Below, piece after piece: positions 24,958 to 33,538 of a DNA stretch of 64,000 bases. The stretch lies in NCBI GenBank assembly GCA_947499735.1, contig CANMPP010000001.1, forward strand, positions 682,001 to 746,000, read 5' to 3'. Both the position numbers and the translations under genes were made by a program. The notes under the pieces were generated by a model. The model saw nothing but the letters and a program-made list of their open reading frames with translations, made no database searches and was not told the origin of the DNA. Within the stretch, counting starts at the first letter, position 1. Each line of letters opens with the position of its first letter. This DNA is from an uncultured Pelagimonas sp. GTDB taxonomy: Bacteria > Pseudomonadota > Alphaproteobacteria > Rhodobacterales > Rhodobacteraceae.

Positions 24958-26349
24958 ATGAGCAGTATCATTGACCTTCCCTCCCGTCAGATCCTTGAAT
25001 TTTTTGCGAAAGGTCAGCTGTCTCCGGTCGAATATATGAAAGCGTTGACCTGCCGGATTGAAAAGACCGAGCCAAAAGTTGCAGCGCTTTGGGATTTTCA
25101 GCCTGAAAAGTCCATGGCAGAGGCAAAAGCGTCAGAAACACGTTGGCGGCAAAAAGAACCGTTGGGTCCGTTAGACGGGATGCCGGTCACGTTGAAGGAA
25201 TTGCTGGGAACCAAAGGCGATCCTATTCCTCTGGGGACCGCTGCGGTCGATTTGGTGCCGGAAACAGACGATTCACCCGTGGCTGCGCGTTTGAAAGAAA
25301 ACGGCGCAATCGTCGTCGCCAAGACCACATGCCCGGATTACGGCATGCTCAGTTCTGGATTGTCCAGTTTCCACAAACTGTCTCGCAATCCTTGGGATCT
25401 TGATAAGAACCCGGGCGGATCTTCTGCGGGCGCGGCCTCTGCGGGTGCTGCGGGATATGGCCCGTTTCATATCGGGACAGATATCGGTGGATCTGTGCGT
25501 CTGCCAGCAGGTTGGACAGGGTTGTTTGGTTTTAAACCGACATTGGGCCGTGTCCCAATTCGCCCTTATTACACAGGCCGCGTGGCAGGACCGATGACGC
25601 CAACCGTGGATGACGCCGCGCTTTTGATGCAAGTGATTTCTTTGCCCGACAGCCGCGATGCCAGTTCGATCAAATACGAGGATCTGGATTACTTCCGTGA
25701 TGACATTGATGTCGCAGGGTTGACGATCGGGCTGATGTTGGATGCTGGATGCGGTTTTGATGCAGATGCCGAAGTTATAGCGGCGGTTGTCGCGGCGGCA
25801 AAAGAGTTTGAAGAGCGCGGCGCGACCATCGTACCGATTGAACCTGTTTTGAAACGGAACATGCTGGATGGGTTGGACGTTGCATGGCGGGCACGGTTCT
25901 GGGGTATGATTGAGCCACTATCGGCCGATCGCCAATCAAAAATCCTACCCTATATTTTGGAATGGGCAAAAGACGGCAAGGATGCAAAAGCAACCGATGT
26001 TGCGGCTGGAATAGATCAAACATTTGCGATGCGCGGCGCCACTGCCGCTGCGTTTGAAAATGTCGATTTCATTTTGTCACCTGTGAACCCGACGGTCAGC
26101 TATCCAGCAGAATGGGCATCGCCCACCAATGATCCACGCCGCCCTTTTGAGCATATTGCCTTCACGATGCCTTGGAATATGGGGGAACAGCCAGCTTGCT
26201 CGATCAATTGCGGTTTTTCCTTGAGTGGAATGCCAATTGGTTTGCAAATTGTTGCGAAGAAATTTGAAGATGATCGCGTGTTTGCATTGGCACGGGCCTT
26301 TGAAAAGTGGCGTGGCCCGATCACCAATTGGCCGCGTTTCGACCACTAA
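24958..26349 (+). CDS. Amidase (amidase-signature family)
   Basis: 463 residues. The Ser-cisSer-Lys triad is evident: Lys in MPVTLKELLG, then GGSSAGAASAG and the nucleophile region GTDIGGSVRLPA. The C-terminal SGMPIGLQIVAKKFEDD is family-typical. The enzyme hydrolyses a carboxamide to acid and ammonia (or amine). The next gene, 23 nt downstream, is an M20 amidohydrolase, and the LysR regulator is divergent, suggesting a pathway that degrades an amide or N-acyl amino acid. Not GatA: the required gatC/gatB partners are absent. Confidence 0.9.
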   Translation: MSSIIDLPSRQILEFFAKGQLSPVEYMKALTCRIEKTEPKVAALWDFQPEKSMAEAKASETRWRQKEPLGPLDGMPVTLKELLGTKGDPIPLGTAAVDLVPETDDSPVAARLKENGAIVVAKTTCPDYGMLSSGLSSFHKLSRNPWDLDKNPGGSSAGAASAGAAGYGPFHIGTDIGGSVRLPAGWTGLFGFKPTLGRVPIRPYYTGRVAGPMTPTVDDAALLMQVISLPDSRDASSIKYEDLDYFRDDIDVAGLTIGLMLDAGCGFDADAEVIAAVVAAAKEFEERGATIVPIEPVLKRNMLDGLDVAWRARFWGMIEPLSADRQSKILPYILEWAKDGKDAKATDVAAGIDQTFAMRGATAAAFENVDFILSPVNPTVSYPAEWASPTNDPRRPFEHIAFTMPWNMGEQPACSINCGFSLSGMPIGLQIVAKKFEDDRVFALARAFEKWRGPITNWPRFDH

Positions 26350-26372
26350 GACAGATCTTTTAGGAGAACCCC

Positions 26373-27554
26373 ATGACGGATCTATTGGATATTCAGCCTT
26401 ATGCAGATGGCTTAGAGGCGATTTTTGAGGATCTTCATGCACATCCTGAACTGGGATTGGAAGAAACACGGACATCAAAAATTGTCGCCGAACAACTGCG
26501 ATCATATGGCGTTGATGAAGTCCATGAAGGTATCGGTGTCACAGGTGTTGTTGGGATCTTGCGTGGAACAGGGCAGGGCAATCGCTGTGTCGGCTTGCGC
26601 GCTGATATGGATGCTCTGCCGATCTTAGAAGACAGTGGGTTGAACTATGCGTCGCAAGTCGACGGTAAAATGCACGCATGCGGGCATGACGGACACACAA
26701 CGGCTTTGTTAGGTGCTGCAAAACACTTGGCTGCGACGCGGGATTTTGATGGAACGGTCGTGTTGATCTTTCAACCCGCAGAAGAGGGCCTTGGTGGCGC
26801 GCGCGCGATGTTGGCGGATGGGCTGCTAGAACGGTTTCCGTGCGATGAACTTTACGGTATCCACAACCGCCCGAATTTGGATGCATGTCAAATGCGGATT
26901 AGAAAAGGCACGGCAATGGCCGGTTCTGAATTCTTTGATATCACAATCAAAGGCGTTGGCAGCCACGCGGCACGCCCCGATCAATCGAAAGATACGATCA
27001 TTATCGCCTCGACTTTGGTTGCGCAGGCGCAGACCATTGTGTCGCGCAACGTAGATCCGAATGCCCCGTGTGTTTTGTCCATCACCCAGCTGCATGCAGG
27101 AACCGCCTATAACATCTTGCCGCAAGAAGCGGTTCTGACCGGCACGATCCGCTATTTTTCCGATGCGGTGCGCGATCTAACTGTGTCGCGTCTAAAGGCG
27201 CTATGTGCGGGTATTGCGCTGTCTTACGACGTCGAAATTACGGTTGAGACACGCAATGTGTTTAATACGCTGGAAAATGACCCCGATCTGTCTGACGCGT
27301 TTCTGACTGCTGGCGCCGCGCTTTTCGGCGCAGAAAATGTCGCTGAATATGATGCGCCTGCCACGGGGTCGGAAGATTTTGCCGATATGTTGCGTGTTGT
27401 ACCTGGGGCCTATTGCAATTTGGGCCATAGCGGGTCCGGTCAATTGCACCATCCTGCGTTCAAATTGGGCAAGGACTACATCACGCATGGTGCGGCGCTA
27501 TTGGCAAAGATCGTAGAAAACCGTTTGGCGGCTTCAGAAAGCAATGTTGGTTAG
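26373..27554 (+). CDS. M20 amidohydrolase (hippurate/IAA-amino-acid hydrolase type)
   Basis: 393 residues. Metal-site motifs of the M20D amidohydrolases are visible: LRADMDALPI, HACGHDGHTTALLGA, FQPAEEGLGGA, and near the end ATGSEDFADML and HHPAFK. The dimerisation domain (about 185-300) sits in the middle. These enzymes release amino acids from N-acyl or N-aroyl conjugates. AGGAGA precedes the ATG. It forms an operon with the upstream amidase. Confidence 0.92.
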   Translation: MTDLLDIQPYADGLEAIFEDLHAHPELGLEETRTSKIVAEQLRSYGVDEVHEGIGVTGVVGILRGTGQGNRCVGLRADMDALPILEDSGLNYASQVDGKMHACGHDGHTTALLGAAKHLAATRDFDGTVVLIFQPAEEGLGGARAMLADGLLERFPCDELYGIHNRPNLDACQMRIRKGTAMAGSEFFDITIKGVGSHAARPDQSKDTIIIASTLVAQAQTIVSRNVDPNAPCVLSITQLHAGTAYNILPQEAVLTGTIRYFSDAVRDLTVSRLKALCAGIALSYDVEITVETRNVFNTLENDPDLSDAFLTAGAALFGAENVAEYDAPATGSEDFADMLRVVPGAYCNLGHSGSGQLHHPAFKLGKDYITHGAALLAKIVENRLAASESNVG

Positions 27555-27573
27555 TCGCCCTTGGGGCGGCTTT
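27554..27573 (+). terminator. Terminator of the amidase-M20 operon
   Basis: GTCGCCC and GGGCGGC (one U-G pair) with a 3-nt loop followed by TTT, beginning on the last base of the stop codon. T tract is short. Confidence 0.5.
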
Positions 27574-27879
27574 GAGGCAAGCCAAATCGCGACGTCATAA
27601 TTCCGACCAGGCGTTTCTGCCATCTCTCTTCTGGGCTGAAACAGCAGCATCGTTTTGAAAATGATTGCGTGAAACGTAAGCCAGCATAGCTAAAAACAGC
27701 TTTTTGAAAAAAAATGCCATGCGTACTGTACATATTTGCGCTGTTAACACTTCTTAAAATCGTAGGCGTTAACCATATGCATCAGGGGTTCGTTTCGGAC
27801 TTGTTCGCAGCATTAATAAGTTTGTTCCTTATTTGTTCCAGTTTTGGTCTCATCTAAGGAAAATCAGGAGAACAGACAG

Positions 27880-28068
27880 ATGCAAAAGACGATTATGTGG
27901 AAAACACATCTGGCAGAATGTGAAGTTCAAGTCGACGGCGAACAAAGCCGATTTATTGGTCGTGTTTCGGTGGATGGAACCGAAATGTTTGAGATCAGCG
28001 GTCGAACCCTTCCGCAGTTGCGTCGCGACTTCGAATTAAGTTGCCACCTTCTTTGCGTGAATGCCTAG
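27880..28068 (+). CDS. Small HicB-like protein, orphan
   Basis: 62 residues from the ATG at 27880 (AGGAG about 10 nt upstream). The body (SRFIGRVSVDGTEMFEISG, then RTLPQLRRDFELSCHLLC) resembles the partial RNase-H-like fold of HicB antitoxins, in particular the pattern GxTxxELRxxFxxSxxxxL. No HicA toxin gene is next to it, so it may be a stranded antitoxin or a domesticated regulator. The interval 27574-27879 before it has no other gene. Confidence 0.5.
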   Translation: MQKTIMWKTHLAECEVQVDGEQSRFIGRVSVDGTEMFEISGRTLPQLRRDFELSCHLLCVNA

Positions 28069-28100
28069 TGGTTTCTTATGCCCGTATGACGCTTGCTTTT

Positions 28101-28135
28101 GCGCCAACGATCTCGTTTGCATGAGATCGTTGCGC
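28101..28135. repeat. 10-bp inverted repeat downstream of the HicB-like gene
   Basis: CAACGATCTC (28105-28114) and GAGATCGTTG (28123-28132) with an 8-nt loop, extended by GCG/CGC across one bulged base. It starts 33 nt after the stop, so it could act as a 3' hairpin; there is no T tract. The following interval to 28505 is AT-rich and appears to be the promoter region of nagA, without another gene. Confidence 0.5.
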
Positions 28136-28505
28136 AGCTCTAGCTTTGATACCCCGTATTTTGACCTCTGACACATGTAGGGGTGGATCAAATTTGAGGT
28201 ATCGTTCATTTGAAGTGTTTCCGTCATTTGGCGTAAACTAAGAATGTATCAATTTGTGGCGAAAAAACCTCTTTCGAACACTTTGAAATATTCAGCAACT
28301 TCTTTTGTTCATTTGAAAAATTTGATTTTGTTTTGACCTTAGAAATCGTGGATTTTTGAAAAACTGTATGCAGATGCATGAATTTTTTAGCGATACTTAA
28401 GTTTGTTGCCCAGTTTTGTCACAAAGTGTTGGCTTGACCATAGGTGACCCGGCTATACATCCGGCAGGGGATACTTAAATAAGCTTTCAAAATGGACGCA
28501 CTGGA

Positions 28506-29615
28506 ATGACACTACTCTACCCCAAACTTCTATGGCTGAATGGGGAGCTCCATCGCAATAAATCTGTGGTTCTGGAAAATGGCCAAATTTGCGCCATTCA
28601 ACAGGCAGATCGAACCGAAACGCCTGATTCTAGGCCATATTTGTTGATGCCAGCCTGCACTGATCTGCAGGTGAACGGGGCGGGGGGGGCGATGTTGAAT
28701 TCGCGTCCAGACGCCGAAGGTGTCAAAACAATTGTCACTGCTTTGCAGGCCCTTGGAACAGGCTGGGTCATGCCAACTTTGATTTCCACGAATTTGCAAA
28801 AGATGCAAAAAACCGCTGATGCTATTTTGGATGTCTGGGGAATGCCTGGCCTTTTGGGGGTGCATTTCGAAGGGCCCTACACAAATGTGGTCCGCAAAGG
28901 GGCGCATAAAGCTGAAGAGCTTCGTCCATTTGATCCCGAATCTATGGAGATTTTTCACAAACTCCGGCGTCATGATGTGCCGGTCATGCTGACATTGGCG
29001 CCTGAATGTGTTCCAGCAGATATTATAGCCGCTTTGACGCAAATCGGGGTCGTTGTTTCTGCCGGGCATACGGACGCGACTTTAGAGCAAACGCAATCGG
29101 CGCTGGCAAGCGGTCTGAATTGTTTCACCCATTTGTTCAACGCAATGCCCCAGATGACGTCACGCGCGCCGGGCATCATTGCTGCTGCGATCAATTCGTC
29201 AGCCTATTGCGGTGTGATTATGGACGGTATCCATGTGGATTGGTCTATGTTGCAACTTGCCACCGCTGCGCGTCCTGAAAAGGGGCGGATGTTTATCGTT
29301 TCGGATTGTATGGCGACAGTGGGTGGGCCCGATTTCTTTGAATTGGATGGGCAGACAATATCCGTTTCAGAGAACAAGTTGGTCAATGCAGCCGGATCCT
29401 TGGCAGGGGCGCATATAGACATGGTGGCGTCTATGCGAAATGCTGTAGAATATGTCGGCCTGCCGCTGGCCGAGGCCGTGGCGATGTGTACAGATATTCC
29501 GCATCACGTGATGGGATTAGCGCCGCCGCAAATCCAAGTCGGGCGTAAACTGCACGAAATTCTAGCTTTGGATGACGACCTTAAGCGTTTGGATCTGTCG
29601 TTTTTGCCTGATTAG
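28506..29615 (+). CDS. nagA: N-acetylglucosamine-6-phosphate deacetylase
   Basis: 369 residues, TIM-barrel amidohydrolase. Seen are HFEGPYTN (metal-binding Glu region), SAGHTDATLEQ, FTHLFNAMPQMTSR, DGIHVD, and the catalytic Asp region VSDCMATVGG. It deacetylates GlcNAc-6-phosphate to glucosamine-6-phosphate in cell-wall recycling or chitin use. No nagB is adjacent, but the convergent regulator downstream has a sugar-phosphate-type effector domain and probably controls amino-sugar genes. Confidence 0.93.
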   Translation: MTLLYPKLLWLNGELHRNKSVVLENGQICAIQQADRTETPDSRPYLLMPACTDLQVNGAGGAMLNSRPDAEGVKTIVTALQALGTGWVMPTLISTNLQKMQKTADAILDVWGMPGLLGVHFEGPYTNVVRKGAHKAEELRPFDPESMEIFHKLRRHDVPVMLTLAPECVPADIIAALTQIGVVVSAGHTDATLEQTQSALASGLNCFTHLFNAMPQMTSRAPGIIAAAINSSAYCGVIMDGIHVDWSMLQLATAARPEKGRMFIVSDCMATVGGPDFFELDGQTISVSENKLVNAAGSLAGAHIDMVASMRNAVEYVGLPLAEAVAMCTDIPHHVMGLAPPQIQVGRKLHEILALDDDLKRLDLSFLPD

Positions 29616-29627
29616 ATCCATAATCAG
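29608..29627. terminator. Hairpin between convergent nagA and regulator genes
   Basis: CTGATTA and TAATCAG with a 6-nt loop, overlapping the nagA stop codon. Could end transcription from both sides; no T tract. Confidence 0.4.
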
Positions 29628-29660
29628 TGGGCAATAAAGGTCGTTGGAGCAGCGTTTGAT

Positions 29661-30518
29661 TTATGAAATCAGATGCAATTTCGCTCCCGAGGCCTGCATG
29701 TCTGCGATTTTCGAGTCGCCTTTATGCAAATCCGTGACAATCAGATCTGCGTCATCGATGTCGCAGATATGGTGCAGGCTGGGTCTGTCGAATTTAGAGC
29801 TATCTGCCAGAACAATGACGCGTTTCGCGGCACGCATCAAAACGCGTGTGGTCTGTGCCTCATCCTCTAAAACCGTTGAAATGCCGTGTTCGTGGGAAAT
29901 GCTACCCGCACCCATTATAAAGGTGTCAAATCGCATGCCACGCACGGCTTCTTCAACCAAACGTCCTGTCATGCAAAGCGATGCGCTGCGTAACGTGCCG
30001 CCTGTGACAATGACATTATGCTTTTCGTGACGCATGGCAGCCTGTGCGACGGCCAAGCCGGATGTCATAATGGTCATTGCTGGCACGTGACCCAGCTCTA
30101 ACGCGAAACGTTCAGCGGTTGATCCATTGTCCAAAAGGATGGCGCTATCGTTTTCGATGAGATCTAAGGTGGCGCGCGCGATTTTTAATTTATTGCTGAT
30201 ATTCGTCGATTGGCGATCCAGAAACTGTGGCTCGACAGCTGCGTTTTGCTGCTTTTGTGCCGACAGGGATAGCGCCAATTCAATTCGAAATTCGGACAGT
30301 CCAGTTTTCTCAAAACTTTTGCAAAATCTAATGAGTGTCGGTTCACTGGTTTCCAATTGCAAACACAGATCTTTGCTGGTGCAGCGAATGAACTCATGCG
30401 GATTTTCCAATGCAAAGCGCGCAATGCGCTGCATTTTAGTGCTCAGCCCGGGTAAGCGATCACGCAAATCGTCAAAGAGATTTCGATTGGCTGCTAGCCG
30501 GTCCATTTTTTTATCCAT
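29661..30518 (-). CDS. Chimeric regulator: RpiR-type HTH fused to DeoR-type sensor domain
   Basis: 285 residues. Residues about 15-85 fit the RpiR helix-turn-helix (LSTKMQRIARFALENPHEF, TSKDLCLQLETSEPTLIRFCKSF). The rest does not look like the SIS domain expected in RpiR proteins; it matches the DeoR effector domain instead: AILLDNGSTAERFALEL, IMTSGLAVAQAA, NVIVTGGTL, DTFIMGAGSISHEHG, and VIVLADSSKFDR. Both module types sense sugar phosphates. Convergent with nagA (45-nt gap), so an amino-sugar phosphate is a likely effector. Start is the first of two close ATG codons; no clear ribosome-binding site. Confidence 0.85.
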   Translation of the reverse strand: MDKKMDRLAANRNLFDDLRDRLPGLSTKMQRIARFALENPHEFIRCTSKDLCLQLETSEPTLIRFCKSFEKTGLSEFRIELALSLSAQKQQNAAVEPQFLDRQSTNISNKLKIARATLDLIENDSAILLDNGSTAERFALELGHVPAMTIMTSGLAVAQAAMRHEKHNVIVTGGTLRSASLCMTGRLVEEAVRGMRFDTFIMGAGSISHEHGISTVLEDEAQTTRVLMRAAKRVIVLADSSKFDRPSLHHICDIDDADLIVTDLHKGDSKIADMQASGAKLHLIS

Positions 30519-30803
30519 AGTGGTTTGACGCTAATTAATGCTTTAAAGTTGTGAGTTCAATATGCCAAAAAACCGCTAACAATAGATGGCATTGTTGCGT
30601 GAAAATAAGGTGTTAGCGGTGATGGTTTCTTCAGCGATGTTTCTGTTTTGGGTGAAGTAAGGCGCTGTCGATAATAAATGGATTCTGTAAATCATACATG
30701 GGTCTTTCGAGTGTTTCGAAGTCATGTAACCTATATGTATTTACAGGATATTTCCTGATGATCTCGATTTTTAAACGAAAAATGTAAGCGCAGCTTATTG
30801 TAA

Positions 30804-30832
30804 AACTGTGCGTAAATTAAATACGCACAGTT
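30804..30832 (-). terminator. Terminator downstream of gabD
   Basis: AACTGTGCGTA and TACGCACAGTT are perfect 11-bp arms with a 7-nt loop, 81 nt after the gabD stop; on the minus strand a short TTTTA run follows. The remaining interval 30519-30913 is AT-rich with no gene and must contain the promoter of the chimeric regulator. Confidence 0.65.
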
Positions 30833-30913
30833 GATTGTTTGCTTGGCTCAAATTTGTAATTATTTGCGATAGGAAACTGAAAACAATTCTTTTCAATTTC
30901 CTGATTTTTGTGT

Positions 30914-32386
30914 TTATGGAGCAATGCCCATGCACAGGTATTTAAGTTCCATAAAGTCATCCAAACCGTATCGACTGCCTTCGCGGCCAAGACCTGATTG
31001 TTTCACGCCGCCAAAGGGTGCAACTTCTGTAGAAATAATACCAGTATTAATGCCAACTATTCCCGTTTCAATAGCTTCGGAAACGCGCCAAACACGGCTT
31101 AGGTCGTTTGCGTAAAAATATCCTGCAAGGCCAAATTGTGTGTCATTTGCCAAGGCAATAACTTCTTCCTCGGTTTCGAATTTGATAACGGGTGCGAGCG
31201 GGCCAAACGTTTCCTCGTGGCTGACCTTAGCGGATGTTGGAACATCCGTCAGAAGGGTGGGTTCAAAAAACGTACCACCCAAGCTGTTGCCGCCGGTCAC
31301 GACGGTTGCGCCTTTATCCAGCGCATCAGTGATATGTTCCTGAACTTTGTCCAATGCAGCCGCGTTGATCAATGGGCCGCAGGTGACATCAGCGTCCATG
31401 CCATTGCCGGTTTTTAGCGCTGCGACGGCCTTTGCAAACTTGGCCGCAAACGCATCATATACGCCTGACTGGACGTAAATTCGGTTCGCGCATACGCAGG
31501 TTTGGCCGTTGTTGCGGAATTTGCAGATCATGGCGCCTTCAACTGCAGCGTCCAAATCTGCATCGTCAAATACGATGAAAGGCGCGTTGCCGCCCAGTTC
31601 TAGCCCCAGTTTTTTGACCGTTTCGGCACCTTGACGCATCAGGATTTTGCCAACGCGGGTCGATCCTGTGAAGGTGATCTTGGCCACTTTTGTGTTGGCG
31701 CACATTTCTTCGCCGGTTTCAGCGGCCAAAGTATTGGGGACGACCGAAAACACCCCGGCTGGGACACCGGCACGTTCGGCGAGAACTGCCAGAGCCAAGG
31801 CCGACAGGGGGGTGAGTTCGGCAGGACGCAAGACCATCGTACAACCGGCGGCTAGGGCAGGGGCCGCCTTACGGGTGATCATCGCATTTGGGAAATTCCA
31901 AGGCGTGATGGCGCCCACAACGCCGATGGGTTGCTTTAAAACCATAATCCGTTTGTCGGGGGCATGGCCGGGGATCGTATCGCCATAGGCGCGCTTTGCT
32001 TCTTCGGCGAACCATTCGAAAAATGATGCGCCATAAGCAATTTCACCGCGGGCCTCGGTCAGTGGTTTGCCCATTTCTGCGGTTAGAATTTTGGCCAGAT
32101 CTTCTTGTGAGGCCATGATTAGATCGAACCAACGGCGTAAAATGGTGGCGCGATCTTTTGCTGTCCGGGCAGCCCATGCTTTCTGTGCGTCTTTCGCCTG
32201 ATCGATGGCTTGGGTTACCCATGAAATCGGGGTTTCAGAAACTTGGGCAATAACCTCATCCGTCGCAGGGTTCGTGACGTCAAAGCTGGTTGGTGCTTGT
32301 TGCCATGTGCCGCCGATGAAACTGCGGGTTTCCAAAAGGGTTGGATCAGACAGAAGAGCTTTAAGCTGCGGTGTTGCTTCGGCCAT
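30914..32386 (-). CDS. gabD: NAD(P)+ succinate-semialdehyde dehydrogenase
   Basis: 490 residues from the ATG at 32386, preceded by AAGGA; the frame extends 9 codons upstream without a better site. Aldehyde dehydrogenase landmarks: TPWNFPNAM, FTGSTRVGK, general base Glu in LELGGNAP and catalytic Cys in NNGQTCVCANR, C-terminal PFGGVKQSGLGREG. The pattern TCVCANR and overall length match GabD, which oxidises succinate semialdehyde to succinate (GABA and related degradation). No gabT is adjacent. Confidence 0.9.
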   Translation of the reverse strand: MAEATPQLKALLSDPTLLETRSFIGGTWQQAPTSFDVTNPATDEVIAQVSETPISWVTQAIDQAKDAQKAWAARTAKDRATILRRWFDLIMASQEDLAKILTAEMGKPLTEARGEIAYGASFFEWFAEEAKRAYGDTIPGHAPDKRIMVLKQPIGVVGAITPWNFPNAMITRKAAPALAAGCTMVLRPAELTPLSALALAVLAERAGVPAGVFSVVPNTLAAETGEEMCANTKVAKITFTGSTRVGKILMRQGAETVKKLGLELGGNAPFIVFDDADLDAAVEGAMICKFRNNGQTCVCANRIYVQSGVYDAFAAKFAKAVAALKTGNGMDADVTCGPLINAAALDKVQEHITDALDKGATVVTGGNSLGGTFFEPTLLTDVPTSAKVSHEETFGPLAPVIKFETEEEVIALANDTQFGLAGYFYANDLSRVWRVSEAIETGIVGINTGIISTEVAPFGGVKQSGLGREGSRYGLDDFMELKYLCMGIAP

Positions 32387-32425
32387 GGCGGGTGTCCTTG
32401 GATGGGCCGCCAAACCAGGTTCGGT

Positions 32426-33169
32426 TCAGCGTGCGTTTAACAGTTTGGCTTGTTCCTGACACGCGGCCTGTAGCTCTTCAAGGTTTTCAAACCCTTTTGC
32501 ATGCAAGTAAGGCAACATCGTCTCAAAAATCACCGTGCTGCGGCGGGCTTTTGCAAGGGCTAATTTGCGCCCTGCCGCGGCAGTGTCGATTCCAAGGCGC
32601 CTGCAAATGGAATCCGTGTCATGTGGTGCGTCCGGTCCAAATAAGATTGAAGATAGCAAAATAAGATCCAAAACAGGACGATCCCATTTCACGCCGATCT
32701 CATCAGATTTAAAGCGCAGGAATGCCATTTTCAGGGCCGCGTTATGGCCCACCACAACGGTGCCTTCTGAAAATGCATGAAACGCACGCCCGGCTGTGAC
32801 CAAGGCATCTTCGGCGCGTTCGTCGAAATCTGTGCCATGCATGATTTCGCCGGCTCGGATTTTCTTTGCGCCAATGCGCAAAAGGTCGTCTTTATGGGGT
32901 AAAATGCCGGACGTTTCGACGTCAAACACAGCATAATCCAAAGAAAACAACTCACTATCTGGTGGGCAATCGATCAATTCTGGTAGGTCGAAAACTTCAT
33001 AAGGTGCAGGTTTATGCCCCTTTAGAACGGACCATGTGCCCAGACCAAAAGCCGCGACCGCAAAGCCCAATGCGCCGCCTGTCCAACCCAGTAATTCCGT
33101 AGCCAATGCAAATCCGGCAGAACCCAATGCCAGATAGTCAATGCTATTTAGATGTTTCACCAACGCCAT
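32426..33169 (-). CDS. Membrane-anchored DnaQ-like exonuclease-fold protein, catalytically degenerate
   Basis: 247 residues. Two hydrophobic stretches near the N-terminus (about 10-50) precede a DnaQ/RNase T fold domain. Motif I is intact (FDVETSG), but motif II reads GHNAALKMAFL, with Lys where the metal-binding Asp belongs (HNAxFD), and motif III reads RKLALAKA where HxxxxD is expected. With at least two of four acidic ligands and the general-base His replaced, exonuclease activity is doubtful. It may bind nucleic acid or nucleotides at the membrane. The gene lies 39 nt upstream of gabD on the same strand; AGAGG precedes the ATG. Confidence 0.8.
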   Translation of the reverse strand: MALVKHLNSIDYLALGSAGFALATELLGWTGGALGFAVAAFGLGTWSVLKGHKPAPYEVFDLPELIDCPPDSELFSLDYAVFDVETSGILPHKDDLLRIGAKKIRAGEIMHGTDFDERAEDALVTAGRAFHAFSEGTVVVGHNAALKMAFLRFKSDEIGVKWDRPVLDLILLSSILFGPDAPHDTDSICRRLGIDTAAAGRKLALAKARRSTVIFETMLPYLHAKGFENLEELQAACQEQAKLLNAR

Positions 33170-33538
33170 GTCGTGCCTCTTCCCTAAAGCACTGCTACCA
33201 AAGAGTAAGGGGCCTGCGAACCTGCGCAGCCTTCCTCTTTTTGCGTCAAACGTGCTTCAACGCGCATGTGTTTCTCCTCCGGTCTTCATTCGAACCACTG
33301 TAAACCGAAAGAATAGGGATATCCACCAGATCTGTAACGCGGACCTGCATGACCTGCGCGAAAATCTAAATTTGATGATCCTGCATGTTGCGGTTTTTAT
33401 CGTGTCTTTGTCGCCAAACATCTTGAAATAAGGCGCAAATCTTTGGATGGAAAGGGTGAAGAAACCCTTGCTTGTCGAAAAATAGCGCGTACTGAATTTC
33501 CCGACTTTCGGAAATATCGAAATGTGATATCTAAAGGT

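Noticed and set aside
24990-26349. GatA subunit of amidotransferase
   Set aside because: No gatB/gatC nearby; LysR and M20 neighbours point to a catabolic amidase.
27742-27756. CtrA-like TTAA pair in the gap before the HicB-like gene
   Set aside because: Half-site spacing is 6, not 7.
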